Part shown: positions 1 to 6,546 of the stretch, in pieces
Layout of the letters: every line of letters begins with the position of its first letter
Position numbering within the stretch: position 1 is the stretch's first letter
From: Marinobacterium sp.
GTDB lineage: Bacteria > Pseudomonadota > Gammaproteobacteria > Pseudomonadales > Balneatricaceae
Assembly (NCBI GenBank): GCA_030602245.1
Contig: JAUWAC010000019.1
Span: forward strand, 1 to 51,379
DNA: 51,379 nucleotides
Reading direction: 5' to 3'
Position numbers and translations under genes: made by a program
The notes under the pieces: generated by a model
What the model was told of the DNA's origin: nothing
The model's input: the letters and a program-made list of their open reading frames with translations, nothing else
Database searches by the model: none

Positions 1-140
1 TGCGAAAAGCGACAGCACAAAATACGGAATCGGTTGACCCATCGTGACCGCTCAGAGTACAAAACCGACTCCAGCGTGATGGCCGTGTGCAAATCGGTCA
101 CGATCCCCGGAATGACCGGTCACGTTCGCCGGAATACGCA
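1..140 (-). mobile_element. IS21-family-like element, terminal region only (partial)
   Basis: Read on the minus strand, this segment starts at 140 with TG and carries imperfect tandem copies of a block like ATTCCGGCGAACGTGACCGG (copies at about 94-116 and 117-138, a diverged one further in). Short repeated blocks inside a TG...CA terminus are typical of IS21-family ends. The body of the element (istA/istB) would lie before the window start, and no transposase is visible here. The family call rests on remembered resemblance of the terminal repeats, so it is moderate. Degenerate short frames across this stretch are not convincing genes. Confidence 0.45.
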
Positions 141-185
141 CTGCCAGCAGCTCCGGCTGGTGATGTCGCTTTTCTTGGAAAGTTA

Positions 186-326
186 GCGCGTAGCGCTCGC
201 CGCCTTGCGCGGCTGTGTTCGCGCACATTCGTGCGCGGGGCGAAAGCCTTGAGCCATTGAGGCACAAGGCTTTCGGCGGGGTTTGCTACCCCGTCTCTGT
301 TTTCGCCGTTGGCGACAGAGACGGGG
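186..326. repeat. cluster of consecutive hairpins
   Basis: Several perfect stem-loops follow one another. GCGC-GTA-GCGC is near 186. GCGCAC-ATTC-GTGCGC is at 221-236. An 11-bp stem CGAAAGCCTTG/CAAGGCTTTCG is at 241-251 and 265-275. A 12-bp stem CCCCGTCTCTGT/ACAGAGACGGGG is at 289-300 and 315-326, with a further 4-bp CGCC/GGCG inner stem. No convincing reading frame covers them. They could be a REP/BIME-like cluster, a folded RNA or a remnant next to the insertion element. Confidence 0.6.
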
Positions 327-699
327 AGGGGCATGGTGCAAGCTCGGCATACGCCAGGCTCACATGGTTGAGGTAGAGGTGGTCCTCTGGAATTTGGCTG
401 CTCATGATCGAGTGCCAGGTACGCCACAAATTCAAGAGAACAGCAGCGAGGAGGGGCATTTGCCAACTGCAAGCAGCGGCAACGATGACGATATAGCGTC
501 AGGGGTTCACGAATGGGGATGAAGTTCATCAGGGGTTCCTCCGAAGGGTTACAGACGGAGGAATGCCCACGGGGGACAGTCCCCCAGAGGGTTGGTTAGA
601 TAAAGGCAAGCGCCTTGTTTAGTTAAATGCTGTTTTAGGCCAGCTACCATTTACGTTATTAATATTAATAGGTTTTTTGGCTCGGTCAAGCCCCAAAAG
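327..699. other. non-coding stretch with small hairpins
   Basis: No gene I can support. It contains GGGGGAC-A-GTCCCCC at 571-585 and AAGGC-AAGC-GCCTT at 603-616, the latter followed by GTTT like a weak terminator. The sequence becomes AT-rich from about 600. Confidence 0.5.
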
Positions 700-802
700 A
701 AGGTCTCGTAAAAGGCTGTTGTGAGACTCATATTCCGTCATTCTGGTAAAATCCGCCGCTCAAATTCCGCTTGAGTCTCATAAAGTCGCTTTTCGAGACC
801 TT
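700..802. repeat. two-block phased inverted repeat, about 103 bp
   Basis: Left blocks AAGGTCTCG (700-708) and TGAGACTCA (722-730) are mirrored by TGAGTCTCA (772-780) and CGAGACCTT (794-802). Both 9-bp pairs are perfect and symmetric about the same centre near 751. The blocks in each arm start 22 bp apart, roughly two helical turns. The 41-bp core is AT-rich. It could be a large operator, a miniature mobile element or a recombinase site; nothing here decides which. Confidence 0.6.
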
Positions 803-892
803 GCAAGCAATAGTCAGCATTTCTCTGGACTGAGCTACTCCAAAAGGGCTCGAAAAGTTGGGTTTAGAGGGAAAGGAGGATTAAAGGGTAGG

Positions 893-915
893 CCCCGTCA
901 GCGGCTGTGACGGGG
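893..915. repeat. 8-bp GC-rich hairpin
   Basis: CCCCGTCA (893-900) and TGACGGGG (908-915) form a perfect stem with a 7-nt loop. There is no T tract on either side, so a terminator role is doubtful. Confidence 0.5.
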
Positions 916-944
916 AAGAGCCTCAAAATGGTTCACCAGGAGGT

Positions 945-1004
945 GTTTAGAAAGCTAATTTCAGCGATTACGACGAAACCATTTGGTAGCGCAACTTTCT
1001 AAAC
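945..1004. repeat. 10-bp inverted repeat overlapping the 3' end of a small gene
   Basis: GTTTAGAAAG (945-954) and CTTTCTAAAC (995-1004) are perfect reverse complements 40 bp apart. The right arm lies inside the small minus-strand gene at 961-1095 and the left arm lies beyond its stop codon. The spacing and sequence do not fit an integron attC site (wrong orientation of the GTT/AAC ends). Confidence 0.5.
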
Positions 1005-1095
1005 GGTCTGCGTTCACATAGAGCACAGCACATAGAGAAAGAACAAAGCCCACAAACCCAAGTGCGGTGTACATTGTAATGCTCAGATCTATCAT
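961..1095 (-). CDS. small single-pass membrane protein, 44 aa, unknown function
   Basis: A 45-codon frame starts at ATG 1095 and ends with TGA at 961-963. A good ribosome-binding site (AAGGGGA) lies about 8 nt upstream of the ATG. The product begins MIDLSITMYTALGFVGFVLS. It has one hydrophobic segment at about residues 9-28 and a basic C-terminal tail ending WFRRNR, so it should sit in the inner membrane with the positive tail in the cytoplasm. I do not recognise the family. Base composition is lower in GC than the core genes, as in the rest of 600-3190. Support is the RBS, the clean TM-plus-basic-tail design and the lack of a competing frame. Without homologues it remains a candidate. Confidence 0.45.
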   Translation of the reverse strand: MIDLSITMYTALGFVGFVLSLCAVLYVNADRLESCATKWFRRNR

Positions 1096-1410
1096 AACTA
1101 TTTCCCCTTATCAGCGGTGAACGAAGCCTAGATTTGCTGGACGATCTGGCCGCACTCTACTGGCCTTTTCCCGGCAGACGCCCGCCACGTAGTAACTGGT
1201 TACCTTCGCGCCATTTTTAAAAATAGCATTTATTTTCGCCAAGCTCAGCACACAGATATTTATGCGCCAATTACAGTGACAATTCAACAAGTCGACAGGA
1301 AATTTTCGATTTTTATGCTAATACTTTATTTGTGAGTGCTTAACAAGCGTTCACGTATATTTATTTTAAATTCAACATTCACAAAAACAAAATACTAGAG
1401 GCCAATAACT
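1096..1410. other. AT-rich intergenic region between divergent genes
   Basis: It separates the minus-strand small gene from the plus-strand secreted-protein gene and must hold both promoters. The sequence is strongly AT-rich from about 1210. No further reading frame is convincing. The one clear element is the dyad at 1332-1354. Confidence 0.5.
1332..1354. promoter_or_regulatory. candidate operator dyad upstream of secreted-protein gene
   Basis: GTGAGTGCTT-AAC-AAGCGTTCAC is an imperfect dyad (8 of 10 positions symmetric) 57 bp before the ATG at 1411, in AT-rich DNA. It resembles a dimeric regulator site. The regulator is unknown. Confidence 0.35.
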
Positions 1411-1986
1411 ATGAAAATCAATTTCTTTAAATATTTGTTATCAGCAGCAATAATTGCAGGAATAGGCGCCACGGCTCATGCAGAGGAGGTTCCTCGCAGT
1501 CAGCAGGCCATCTCATCGTTCCCAGCACTTACCAGCCAAAACAATCCAATACCCGCCGAGGTGACAAGCACTTCTCAGGTGGAATCTGGTGCAGTAGCAC
1601 GGGCACCGGCTCCTCCACTAACTGACATGTGGGTATATGCCGTTGGCTCAAGTGATTGTGGGTGGGAGTCCACCGCTGGCCTTACAGTAACAACATGTGA
1701 TCATGGCGGATCCGAGCTGCGTGCTGCTGTTCTGGAAATCGGCTACGGATCAAATCGTATCGCCTGGATGAATGGTGGTATCTTGCCTAGTTCAGCTCAA
1801 TACGCAACCACACCTGTTTGTGTCACCGGCGGTTATTACACATGGCCCTGCACTGCTGGACAAACTGTGGTCGGATGGCTTGTTGAATATAATCTCGACG
1901 GCCACCAGAACGGAATTTTCAAGTACCAGAACACGTCCACAAACTCACCGTGGAACACCATGTCAGTGCAAATCAGCATACTGTAA
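1411..1986 (+). CDS. secreted four-cysteine protein, possibly DUF4879/YolA-like
   Basis: The 191-residue product opens with a classical Sec signal peptide: a basic MKINFFKY start, a hydrophobic stretch, and likely cleavage after AHA at residue 24. A Ser/Pro/Ala-rich linker (about 25-70) follows. A compact domain (about 71-191) carries Cys83, Cys96, Cys137 and Cys147, which could form two disulfides in the periplasm or outside the cell. Motifs include WVYAVGSSDCGWE, CDHGGSEL and a C-terminal STNSPWNTM. This pattern recalls the DUF4879/YolA family, but I cannot confirm it. The ATG is preceded by AGAGG 11 nt upstream. The gene is AT-richer than the core genes and is followed by a strong terminator, so it is probably a monocistronic accessory gene. 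The role is unknown. Confidence 0.75.
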   Translation: MKINFFKYLLSAAIIAGIGATAHAEEVPRSQQAISSFPALTSQNNPIPAEVTSTSQVESGAVARAPAPPLTDMWVYAVGSSDCGWESTAGLTVTTCDHGGSELRAAVLEIGYGSNRIAWMNGGILPSSAQYATTPVCVTGGYYTWPCTAGQTVVGWLVEYNLDGHQNGIFKYQNTSTNSPWNTMSVQISIL

Positions 1987-2008
1987 GTTGCTGGTCTTGT
2001 TTAGTTGT

Positions 2009-2034
2009 AAGGCCGGGGAACGACCGGCCTTTTC
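2009..2034. terminator. intrinsic terminator after secreted-protein gene
   Basis: An 8-bp stem AAGGCCGG (2009-2016) / CCGGCCTT (2024-2031) with a 7-nt loop runs into TTTTCC. It ends the 1411-1986 transcript and, read the other way, may also serve the convergent gene at 2041-2502. Confidence 0.8.
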
Positions 2035-2040
2035 CATTTT

Positions 2041-2502
2041 CTAAGCGCGGGTATCAACACCGATGGCTTGACCTTGATTGCCCTGCATGATCGATATAGC
2101 AGACTCCAACATCTTCAAGGTCGTTTCGTCGTTGCGCGACAGCGCCCCCTGAATACCATCACGCGCCTTCTGCATGAAGTCGTACCGCATATTATCGCCC
2201 TCCATCGCCAGTTCACCACCAAGGCCGTTGTTCACTGGCATTTTCATGGTCATCGCCATAAAAGGTCGGCTGTCATCGAGTGACATTTCACCACTGCGGA
2301 TTTGGGTATTAACCCAATCGCGCATCTCCTGGCGGGTCATGCTGGTGAAATTAGCCTGCTTAGTACCGTTACCGGTTTGCGCATCATCAGCTTGAGCAGC
2401 GGTCAAGGCAGCCGAGAACGACGTGGAGGTCGAAGCATCAGTGCTTGAAGGTTGCGGACGCTGACTCGCGTACAAGTAACTAGCTCCTGCATCAACTTTC
2501 AT
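2041..2502 (-). CDS. conserved hypothetical protein, 153 aa
   Basis: I place the start at ATG 2502 because AGGAGGAAAGAGA lies directly before it; a longer frame from 2535 has no such site. The product is soluble with no signal peptide or membrane segment. It has a Ser/Thr/Ala-rich N-terminus (about 1-55) and a C-terminal helical part beginning FTSMTRQEMRDWVNTQIRSG, with SRNDETTLKMLESAI and IMQGNQGQ later. I recall similarly built hypothetical proteins in Pseudomonas, with a Thr-Arg-Gln-Glu core and a MQ/NQ-rich end, but know of no function. It converges on the secreted-protein gene and shares the terminator region. Confidence 0.75.
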   Translation of the reverse strand: MKVDAGASYLYASQRPQPSSTDASTSTSFSAALTAAQADDAQTGNGTKQANFTSMTRQEMRDWVNTQIRSGEMSLDDSRPFMAMTMKMPVNNGLGGELAMEGDNMRYDFMQKARDGIQGALSRNDETTLKMLESAISIMQGNQGQAIGVDTRA

Positions 2503-2669
2503 TCTCTTTCCTCCTGTGTACATGCATAGCTGCACTTATCATGCAAGGCTTGCGCCAAGGTTATGCGCCTTTGGGCATACATGAAAAAATACCGTTGATT
2601 TTATAAGAAAACCTGCCAAACAAAGACGAAAACAAACGCGGATTTTCCCACGTATTCGAATGACTGAGC

Positions 2670-2706
2670 GGCAACATATTTCCGCATGGGCCGGAAATAT
2701 GTTGCC
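2670..2706. repeat. perfect 15-bp inverted repeat
   Basis: GGCAACATATTTCCG (2670-2684) and CGGAAATATGTTGCC (2692-2706) pair perfectly around a 7-nt loop. No T tract follows on either strand, so it is not a standard terminator. Its length suggests a cruciform, a stable RNA hairpin or a mobile-element remnant. Confidence 0.7.
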
Positions 2707-2718
2707 TAACCACTGCCC

Positions 2719-2745
2719 TCTCTAGCTGCGGCGATTAGCTAGAGA
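2719..2745. repeat. 9-bp inverted repeat
   Basis: TCTCTAGCT (2719-2727) and AGCTAGAGA (2737-2745) form a perfect dyad with a 9-nt spacer, just 12 bp from the larger palindrome. Confidence 0.6.
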
Positions 2746-2771
2746 TTGCCGTCTATTGCCCACCGGAAACA

Positions 2772-2793
2772 CAAAAAGCGGCTCATGGCCGCC
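2772..2793 (-). terminator. intrinsic terminator of the 47-aa gene
   Basis: On the minus strand GCGGC-CATGA-GCCGC is followed by TTTTTG. The stem includes the stop codon of the small gene at 2783-2926. This is good evidence that a minus-strand transcript ends here. Confidence 0.7.
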
Positions 2794-2926
2794 TCTGCTG
2801 TCCGTTCGTGGTGATGATGAAGCGGACGAACTCGGCTATGTCAGCCTTGCGCAATGCCATCATGCCGAATGTCCAGACCATTGAGATAACAACCAGCGCC
2901 CAGGACAACCAGGACGCATGGTCCAT
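2783..2926 (-). CDS. small membrane protein, 47 aa, unknown function
   Basis: A 48-codon frame runs from ATG 2926 to TGA 2783-2785. The product starts MDHASWLSWALVVISMVWTF. It has one hydrophobic segment at about residues 6-25 and a polar, basic tail ending NGQQRRP. The stop codon lies inside a minus-strand intrinsic terminator, which argues that the frame is really transcribed. The ribosome-binding site is weak (GAGTGACG upstream). The family is not recognised. An overlapping 77-codon plus-strand frame has no terminator or membrane logic and is less likely. Confidence 0.45.
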   Translation of the reverse strand: MDHASWLSWALVVISMVWTFGMMALRKADIAEFVRFIITTNGQQRRP

Positions 2927-3191
2927 AATCGTCGTCACTCAATTCGAGCTTTCGGGTAAAAATCGGTGGTTTTCTGGACACGAGAACGCCGCCAGGAAGG
3001 GCAGAAAGATTTCATTTGGGTGGATCGAGAGACGGGGTTAGAATGAGGGATATTGAGAAATCAATAGGTTACGAGGGTAGGCATCAAACATTTTGATCCC
3101 TATTTACTCCACAATAATCGCAACCTATTGAAAATAAACGAAACTTTACATTCTGTATCGGCAAGTAATCGGCTAACGCAGGAACTGCTCC
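2927..3191. other. intergenic region before the GntR regulator
   Basis: No gene is supported. It is AT-rich and marks the change from the AT-richer left part to the GC-rich right part at about 3180. It holds the nested dyads listed at 3061-3131. Confidence 0.5.
3061..3131. promoter_or_regulatory. nested inverted repeats upstream of gntR
   Basis: An outer perfect 10-bp pair TCAATAGGTT (3061-3070) / AACCTATTGA (3122-3131) encloses an inner dyad TAGGCATCAAA (3078-3088) - CAT - TTTGATCCCTA (3092-3102), symmetric at 10 of 11 positions. It lies 61-131 bp before the regulator start, so it may be an operator. It could also be a small element boundary. Confidence 0.4.
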
Positions 3192-3920
3192 ATGTCCCGA
3201 CCCGACACTCCCGTCTATCTGCAGCTGCGCGACCGACTGCGGGCATGGATCGAGGCGGAAAACCTGTCCAGCCAGCACCGGCTGCCGTCGGAACGAGAAC
3301 TTGCGCAGCGCTTCAACACCACCCGGGTCACCGTGCGTCAGGCGCTGGCACAACTGGAAGCCGATGGCCGCATCTTTCGCTCCAACCGCCGTGGCTGGTA
3401 CGTGACCCCCGAACGCCTGCGCTACGATCCCAGCCGGGATGTCGGTTTCAACCAGTACGTTACCGATCAGGGCTATACCCCACGCACCGAAACGCTGTCG
3501 AAGCAGCTGATCGAAGCGCCGGCATGGCTCAGCGCTGTCAGCGGGCTGGAGCAGGGCGCACCCGTGTATCAGATTCTGCGCCGTCGCTATGTCGATACGC
3601 GCGCGGTTCTGGTCGAACATAACTACATCAATCCGGCACACTGCTCGGGCCTGCTGTCGGAAAACACCGATGCCTCTATCTGGGCGCTGTTTCGCGACCG
3701 CTTCGGGCTGCACCCGCAGCATCGGCAACTCGAGATCTACTCGCTCGCACTGAAACAGCCCGAAGCCGACGCCCTCGGCGTCAGCCATGGCGCCGCTGGA
3801 CTCTACATCCAGCGCCTGAGCCACGACCAGCAGGGCACATTCCTCGAACTCGACCGGGAATACTGGCTGCACGACGCCCTCAAAATCGTCGTCAACGTCG
3901 GCGAGCCCATGGCCCCCTGA
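3192..3920 (+). CDS. GntR family (HutC/UTRA) transcriptional regulator of phosphonate genes
   Basis: The 242-residue protein has an N-terminal GntR winged helix-turn-helix (about 5-75; LPSERELAQRFNTTRVTVRQAL is the recognition region) and a C-terminal UTRA ligand-binding domain (about 90-235). This is the HutC subfamily layout shared with PhnF and PhnR regulators. It lies directly upstream of phnW on the same strand, and two PhnF-like operators lie between them, so it most likely controls phnWX, probably as a repressor that senses a phosphonate or phosphate-related ligand. The ligand is inferred, not seen. ATG at 3192 is preceded by AGGAACTGCTCC, an acceptable RBS. Confidence 0.88.
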   Translation: MSRPDTPVYLQLRDRLRAWIEAENLSSQHRLPSERELAQRFNTTRVTVRQALAQLEADGRIFRSNRRGWYVTPERLRYDPSRDVGFNQYVTDQGYTPRTETLSKQLIEAPAWLSAVSGLEQGAPVYQILRRRYVDTRAVLVEHNYINPAHCSGLLSENTDASIWALFRDRFGLHPQHRQLEIYSLALKQPEADALGVSHGAAGLYIQRLSHDQQGTFLELDREYWLHDALKIVVNVGEPMAP

Positions 3921-4105
3921 TCGGTTCGGCCAGCACCGGGTCGCAGATGCAACCTGTACCCGGATCGATCATCCCCCCACAGCCGTCGTTGTTCACCTCC
4001 ACTGCAGCACCAGCCAGGCGCAGATCCGGCCGCCGACCGGCACCGCTGATCCGCACGTTCGACCTTCACCTTAACCGAGTTGTAAACAACGACGGCCATA
4101 ATATG

Positions 4106-4117
4106 TGGTATATACCA
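4106..4117. promoter_or_regulatory. PhnF-type operator, upstream copy
   Basis: TGGTATATACCA is a perfect 12-bp palindrome. It differs by one base from the TGGTATAGACCA site known for the GntR/HutC regulator PhnF of Mycobacterium smegmatis. A GntR/UTRA gene is directly upstream. Confidence 0.6.
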
Positions 4118-4249
4118 GTTTTGGCTCAGCGAAGACTTGTCTCCCGCTTGCCAGGCAACCCTTCTGAACGTCTGCACTGGTGATGAGAGATGAGCGAGCC
4201 AAAACCGAATCGGCGGCCATCGACGATGGTCGGTCACTGTTTGAATTTC

Positions 4250-4261
4250 TGGTCTATACCA
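4250..4261. promoter_or_regulatory. PhnF-type operator, start-proximal copy
   Basis: TGGTCTATACCA reads TGGTATAGACCA on the minus strand, which as I recall is exactly the PhnF operator. It ends 13 bp before the phnW ATG, so binding could block transcription or early elongation. Confidence 0.6.
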
Positions 4262-4274
4262 TTTAGAGAGCGCG

Positions 4275-5417
4275 ATGAATACGGAACAACCCTACCTGCT
4301 GACGCCGGGCCCGATCACCACGACCCTGAGCGTCAAGCAGGCGATGTTGCAGGACTGGGGCTCATGGGACGGTGAATTCCGCGCCATGACCGCCGCACTC
4401 TGCCAACGCCTGATAGCGCTGGTCGACGGCGAGCGCAGCCATGTCTGCGTGCCGATGCAGGGCTCCGGCACCTTTGCCGTCGAAGCGACCTTGGCCACGC
4501 TGATACCGAAACAGGGCAAGCTGCTGATTCTGATGAACGGTGCCTACGGGCAGCGGATGGGCAGAATCATGGACTATCTCGGCCGCGATTATGTGGCGCT
4601 GGACAAGGGCGACTACGCACCGCCACGCGCCCATGAGGTGGATTCGATACTGGCCGCGGACCCTGCCATCACCCATGTCGCGGTCGTCCACTGCGAAACC
4701 AGCTCCGGCATCCTCAACCCGGTTGCAGAGATCGCTGAAACCGTCGTCCGGCATGGCCGTCGCCTGATCATTGACGCCATGAGCGCATTCGGTGCCATCG
4801 CGATCAGCGCCCGAGAGGTCCCGTTCGATGCGCTGATCTCGTCCGCCAACAAGTGCTTTGAGGGAGTGCCCGGCTTCGGCTTCGTGCTGGTCCGTCAGAG
4901 CGCGCTTGAAGCATCGCAGGGTCATGCGCACTCGCTGAGCCTCGATCTGTTCGATCAGTGGCAGTATCTGGTCAAAACCGGGCAGTGGCGCTACACGCCA
5001 CCGACCCATGTCGTCGCCGCGTTTCTGCAGGCACTCGATGAGCACGCGCAGGAGGGTGGCATCGCCGGTCGCCACGCGCGCTATCAGCGCAACCAGCAGC
5101 GGCTGGTCGCCGGCATGCTCCAGCTCGGCTTCGAGACCCTGCTCAGCGATGAGTGGTTATCACCGATCATCGTCACCTTCTTCGCGCCGGGCCATGCGAA
5201 CTTCGATTTCCAGACCTTTTACGACCGCATGAAAGCACGCGGTTTCATCATCTATCCGGGCAAGCTGACGGCAGCCGAAAGCTTCCGGCTCGGCTGTATC
5301 GGCCAGCTGTACGACGCGCAGATCGATGCCGTGCTGGAGTCGGTCGCCGCGGTGCTCGATGAGATGGAGATTCCGACCGGGGCACCGGCACACGCCCTGA
5401 ACGCACAACAGAATTGA
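4275..5417 (+). CDS. phnW: 2-aminoethylphosphonate--pyruvate transaminase
   Basis: PhnW transfers the amino group of 2-aminoethylphosphonate (AEP) to pyruvate, giving phosphonoacetaldehyde and alanine in the cytoplasm. The 380-residue length fits this PLP fold-type I family. Visible motifs are [10 protein letters not shown] at the N-terminus, GSGTFAVEA (about 63-71, PLP phosphate binding), Asp167 in [10 protein letters not shown] and the Schiff-base Lys193 in [15 protein letters not shown]. The ATG has AGAGAG upstream. phnX follows after 16 bp, so the two form one operon. Expression is probably controlled through the two operators in front. Identification is firm. Confidence 0.95.
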   Translation: MNTEQPYLLTPGPITTTLSVKQAMLQDWGSWDGEFRAMTAALCQRLIALVDGERSHVCVPMQGSGTFAVEATLATLIPKQGKLLILMNGAYGQRMGRIMDYLGRDYVALDKGDYAPPRAHEVDSILAADPAITHVAVVHCETSSGILNPVAEIAETVVRHGRRLIIDAMSAFGAIAISAREVPFDALISSANKCFEGVPGFGFVLVRQSALEASQGHAHSLSLDLFDQWQYLVKTGQWRYTPPTHVVAAFLQALDEHAQEGGIAGRHARYQRNQQRLVAGMLQLGFETLLSDEWLSPIIVTFFAPGHANFDFQTFYDRMKARGFIIYPGKLTAAESFRLGCIGQLYDAQIDAVLESVAAVLDEMEIPTGAPAHALNAQQN

Positions 5418-5433
5418 GCAGTGGAGCAGAGAG

Positions 5434-6270
5434 ATGAACGCGAACTATCAGTTTGAACGCCGCTACATCGGCCCGATCGAGGCCGTCATCATGGACTGGG
5501 CCGGCACCACCGTCGATTTCGGCTCGATGGCACCGATTCACGCATTTCAACGCCTGTTCGCCGACGAGGGCGTGCCGATCAGCGCTGCGGAAGCACGCGG
5601 TCCCATGGGCACGGAAAAACGTGAGCATATCCGCCAGTTGTGCGCCCACCCCCGCATTCGCGACGCCTGGCAGGCGGTGAAGGGCCGCTACCCGGACACG
5701 GCCGATATCGACCGCCTGTACGACGCCTTCGTGCCGTTGCAGATCGATGCCATCGCCCAGAGCGCCGACCTGATCCCGGGCCTGACCGATGTGCTGGCCT
5801 GGATGCGCACGCAGGGCATCCGCATCGGCGCCAACACCGGATATGCCACGAGCATGATCGACGGCCTGCTGGCGCGCGCTGCCGAGCAGGGCTATATCCC
5901 GGACAGCAACGTCTGCGCCACCGAAGTACCGAAAGGGCGCCCCTATCCGTATATGAGCCTGAAAAACGCGATGCAGCTGGGTGTGCGCCACCTCTGTGCC
6001 TGCGTCAAGATCGATGACACCCTGACCGGTATCGAGGAGGGGCTGAACGCGGGCATGTGGACCATCGGTGTCGCCGTCAGCGGTAACGAAGTGGGCATGA
6101 GCCTGAATGACTGGCAGGCACTGAGCGAGGCTGAGCAGGCGCGCCTTCGCGCGGCGGCGTGTGCACGCATGCGCGCCAGCGGCGCTCACTACGTGATTGA
6201 CAGCATTGCCGATGTGGTGCCCTGCCTCGAGGCGATCTCGGCGCGTCTGGCCAAAGGCGAGAAACCCTGA
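5434..6270 (+). CDS. phnX: phosphonoacetaldehyde hydrolase (phosphonatase)
   Basis: PhnX cleaves the C-P bond of phosphonoacetaldehyde to acetaldehyde and phosphate, completing AEP degradation. The 278-residue HAD-superfamily protein shows the nucleophile Asp21 in MDWAGTTVDFG, the Schiff-base Lys62 in GPMGTEKREHIRQL (special to phosphonatase) and the metal-binding KIDDTLTGIEEG loop towards the C-terminus. It starts 16 bp after phnW with GAGCAGAGAG as RBS. Family identity is clear from the Asp/Lys pair. Confidence 0.95.
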   Translation: MNANYQFERRYIGPIEAVIMDWAGTTVDFGSMAPIHAFQRLFADEGVPISAAEARGPMGTEKREHIRQLCAHPRIRDAWQAVKGRYPDTADIDRLYDAFVPLQIDAIAQSADLIPGLTDVLAWMRTQGIRIGANTGYATSMIDGLLARAAEQGYIPDSNVCATEVPKGRPYPYMSLKNAMQLGVRHLCACVKIDDTLTGIEEGLNAGMWTIGVAVSGNEVGMSLNDWQALSEAEQARLRAAACARMRASGAHYVIDSIADVVPCLEAISARLAKGEKP

Positions 6271-6546
6271 CCGCGCCTCAGCCAGCCCAGGCCGGTTTCA
6301 GCCCGCCACACGTTGGCTGAAACCGGTCAGCCAGGGTGTGGCCGGAAAACCCGCGCGCGTGCTGGGCGTCGTGCCGCCCTGTGTGACCGTTTCATGTCAT
6401 CGCATAAACAGTGGTTATAAACATAAATTCGATTTGCAAACGTTCATAAATATATCTTTTTGCCGTAACCCTTCGATCATATCCCGGCTCTAATCTCGCT
6501 ATCCATCAAGAGTCCATGCCGTCAGGCGGCAGCAGATGGATAGAGT
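6271..6546. other. intergenic region, AT-rich, promoter for downstream genes
   Basis: A 276-bp gap with a GC-rich first part and an AT-rich part (about 6400-6480) that probably holds a promoter for the hydrolase/transporter genes. No copy of the 12-bp phn operator is visible. The hairpin at 6499-6543 lies directly before the next start codon. Confidence 0.45.
6499..6543 (+). promoter_or_regulatory. leader hairpin covering the ribosome-binding site
   Basis: CTATCCATC (6499-6507) pairs perfectly with GATGGATAG (6535-6543), and an inner GCCG/CGGC stem lies within. The right arm contains the only Shine-Dalgarno-like GGA before ATG 6547, so the folded RNA could limit translation of the hydrolase. 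Confidence 0.45.

Larger units (their letters stand above)
2503..2771. other. intergenic region with strong palindromes
   Basis: No supported gene. It holds the promoter side of the 153-aa gene, an AT-rich segment at 2580-2640 and the two palindromes listed separately (2670-2706 and 2719-2745). Confidence 0.5.
3921..4274. other. regulatory intergenic region gntR-phnW
   Basis: A 354-bp gap with no supported gene. It contains a dyad GTTGTAAACAAC (4079-4090), an AT-rich CATAATATG near 4097-4105 that could be part of a promoter, and two matching 12-bp operators at 4106-4117 and 4250-4261. The operators are 144 bp apart, so looping is possible. Confidence 0.6.

Noticed and set aside
52..529. Short frames on both strands in the IS-adjacent region
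   Set aside because: They cross perfect hairpins, lack ribosome-binding sites and have compositions like translated non-coding DNA.
945..1004. Integron attC site
   Set aside because: The 10-bp ends have GTT and AAC in the wrong order, and no integrase or cassette array is present.
2808..3041. A 77-codon plus-strand frame
   Set aside because: It overlaps the better supported minus-strand 47-aa gene with a terminator and has no RBS or domain.
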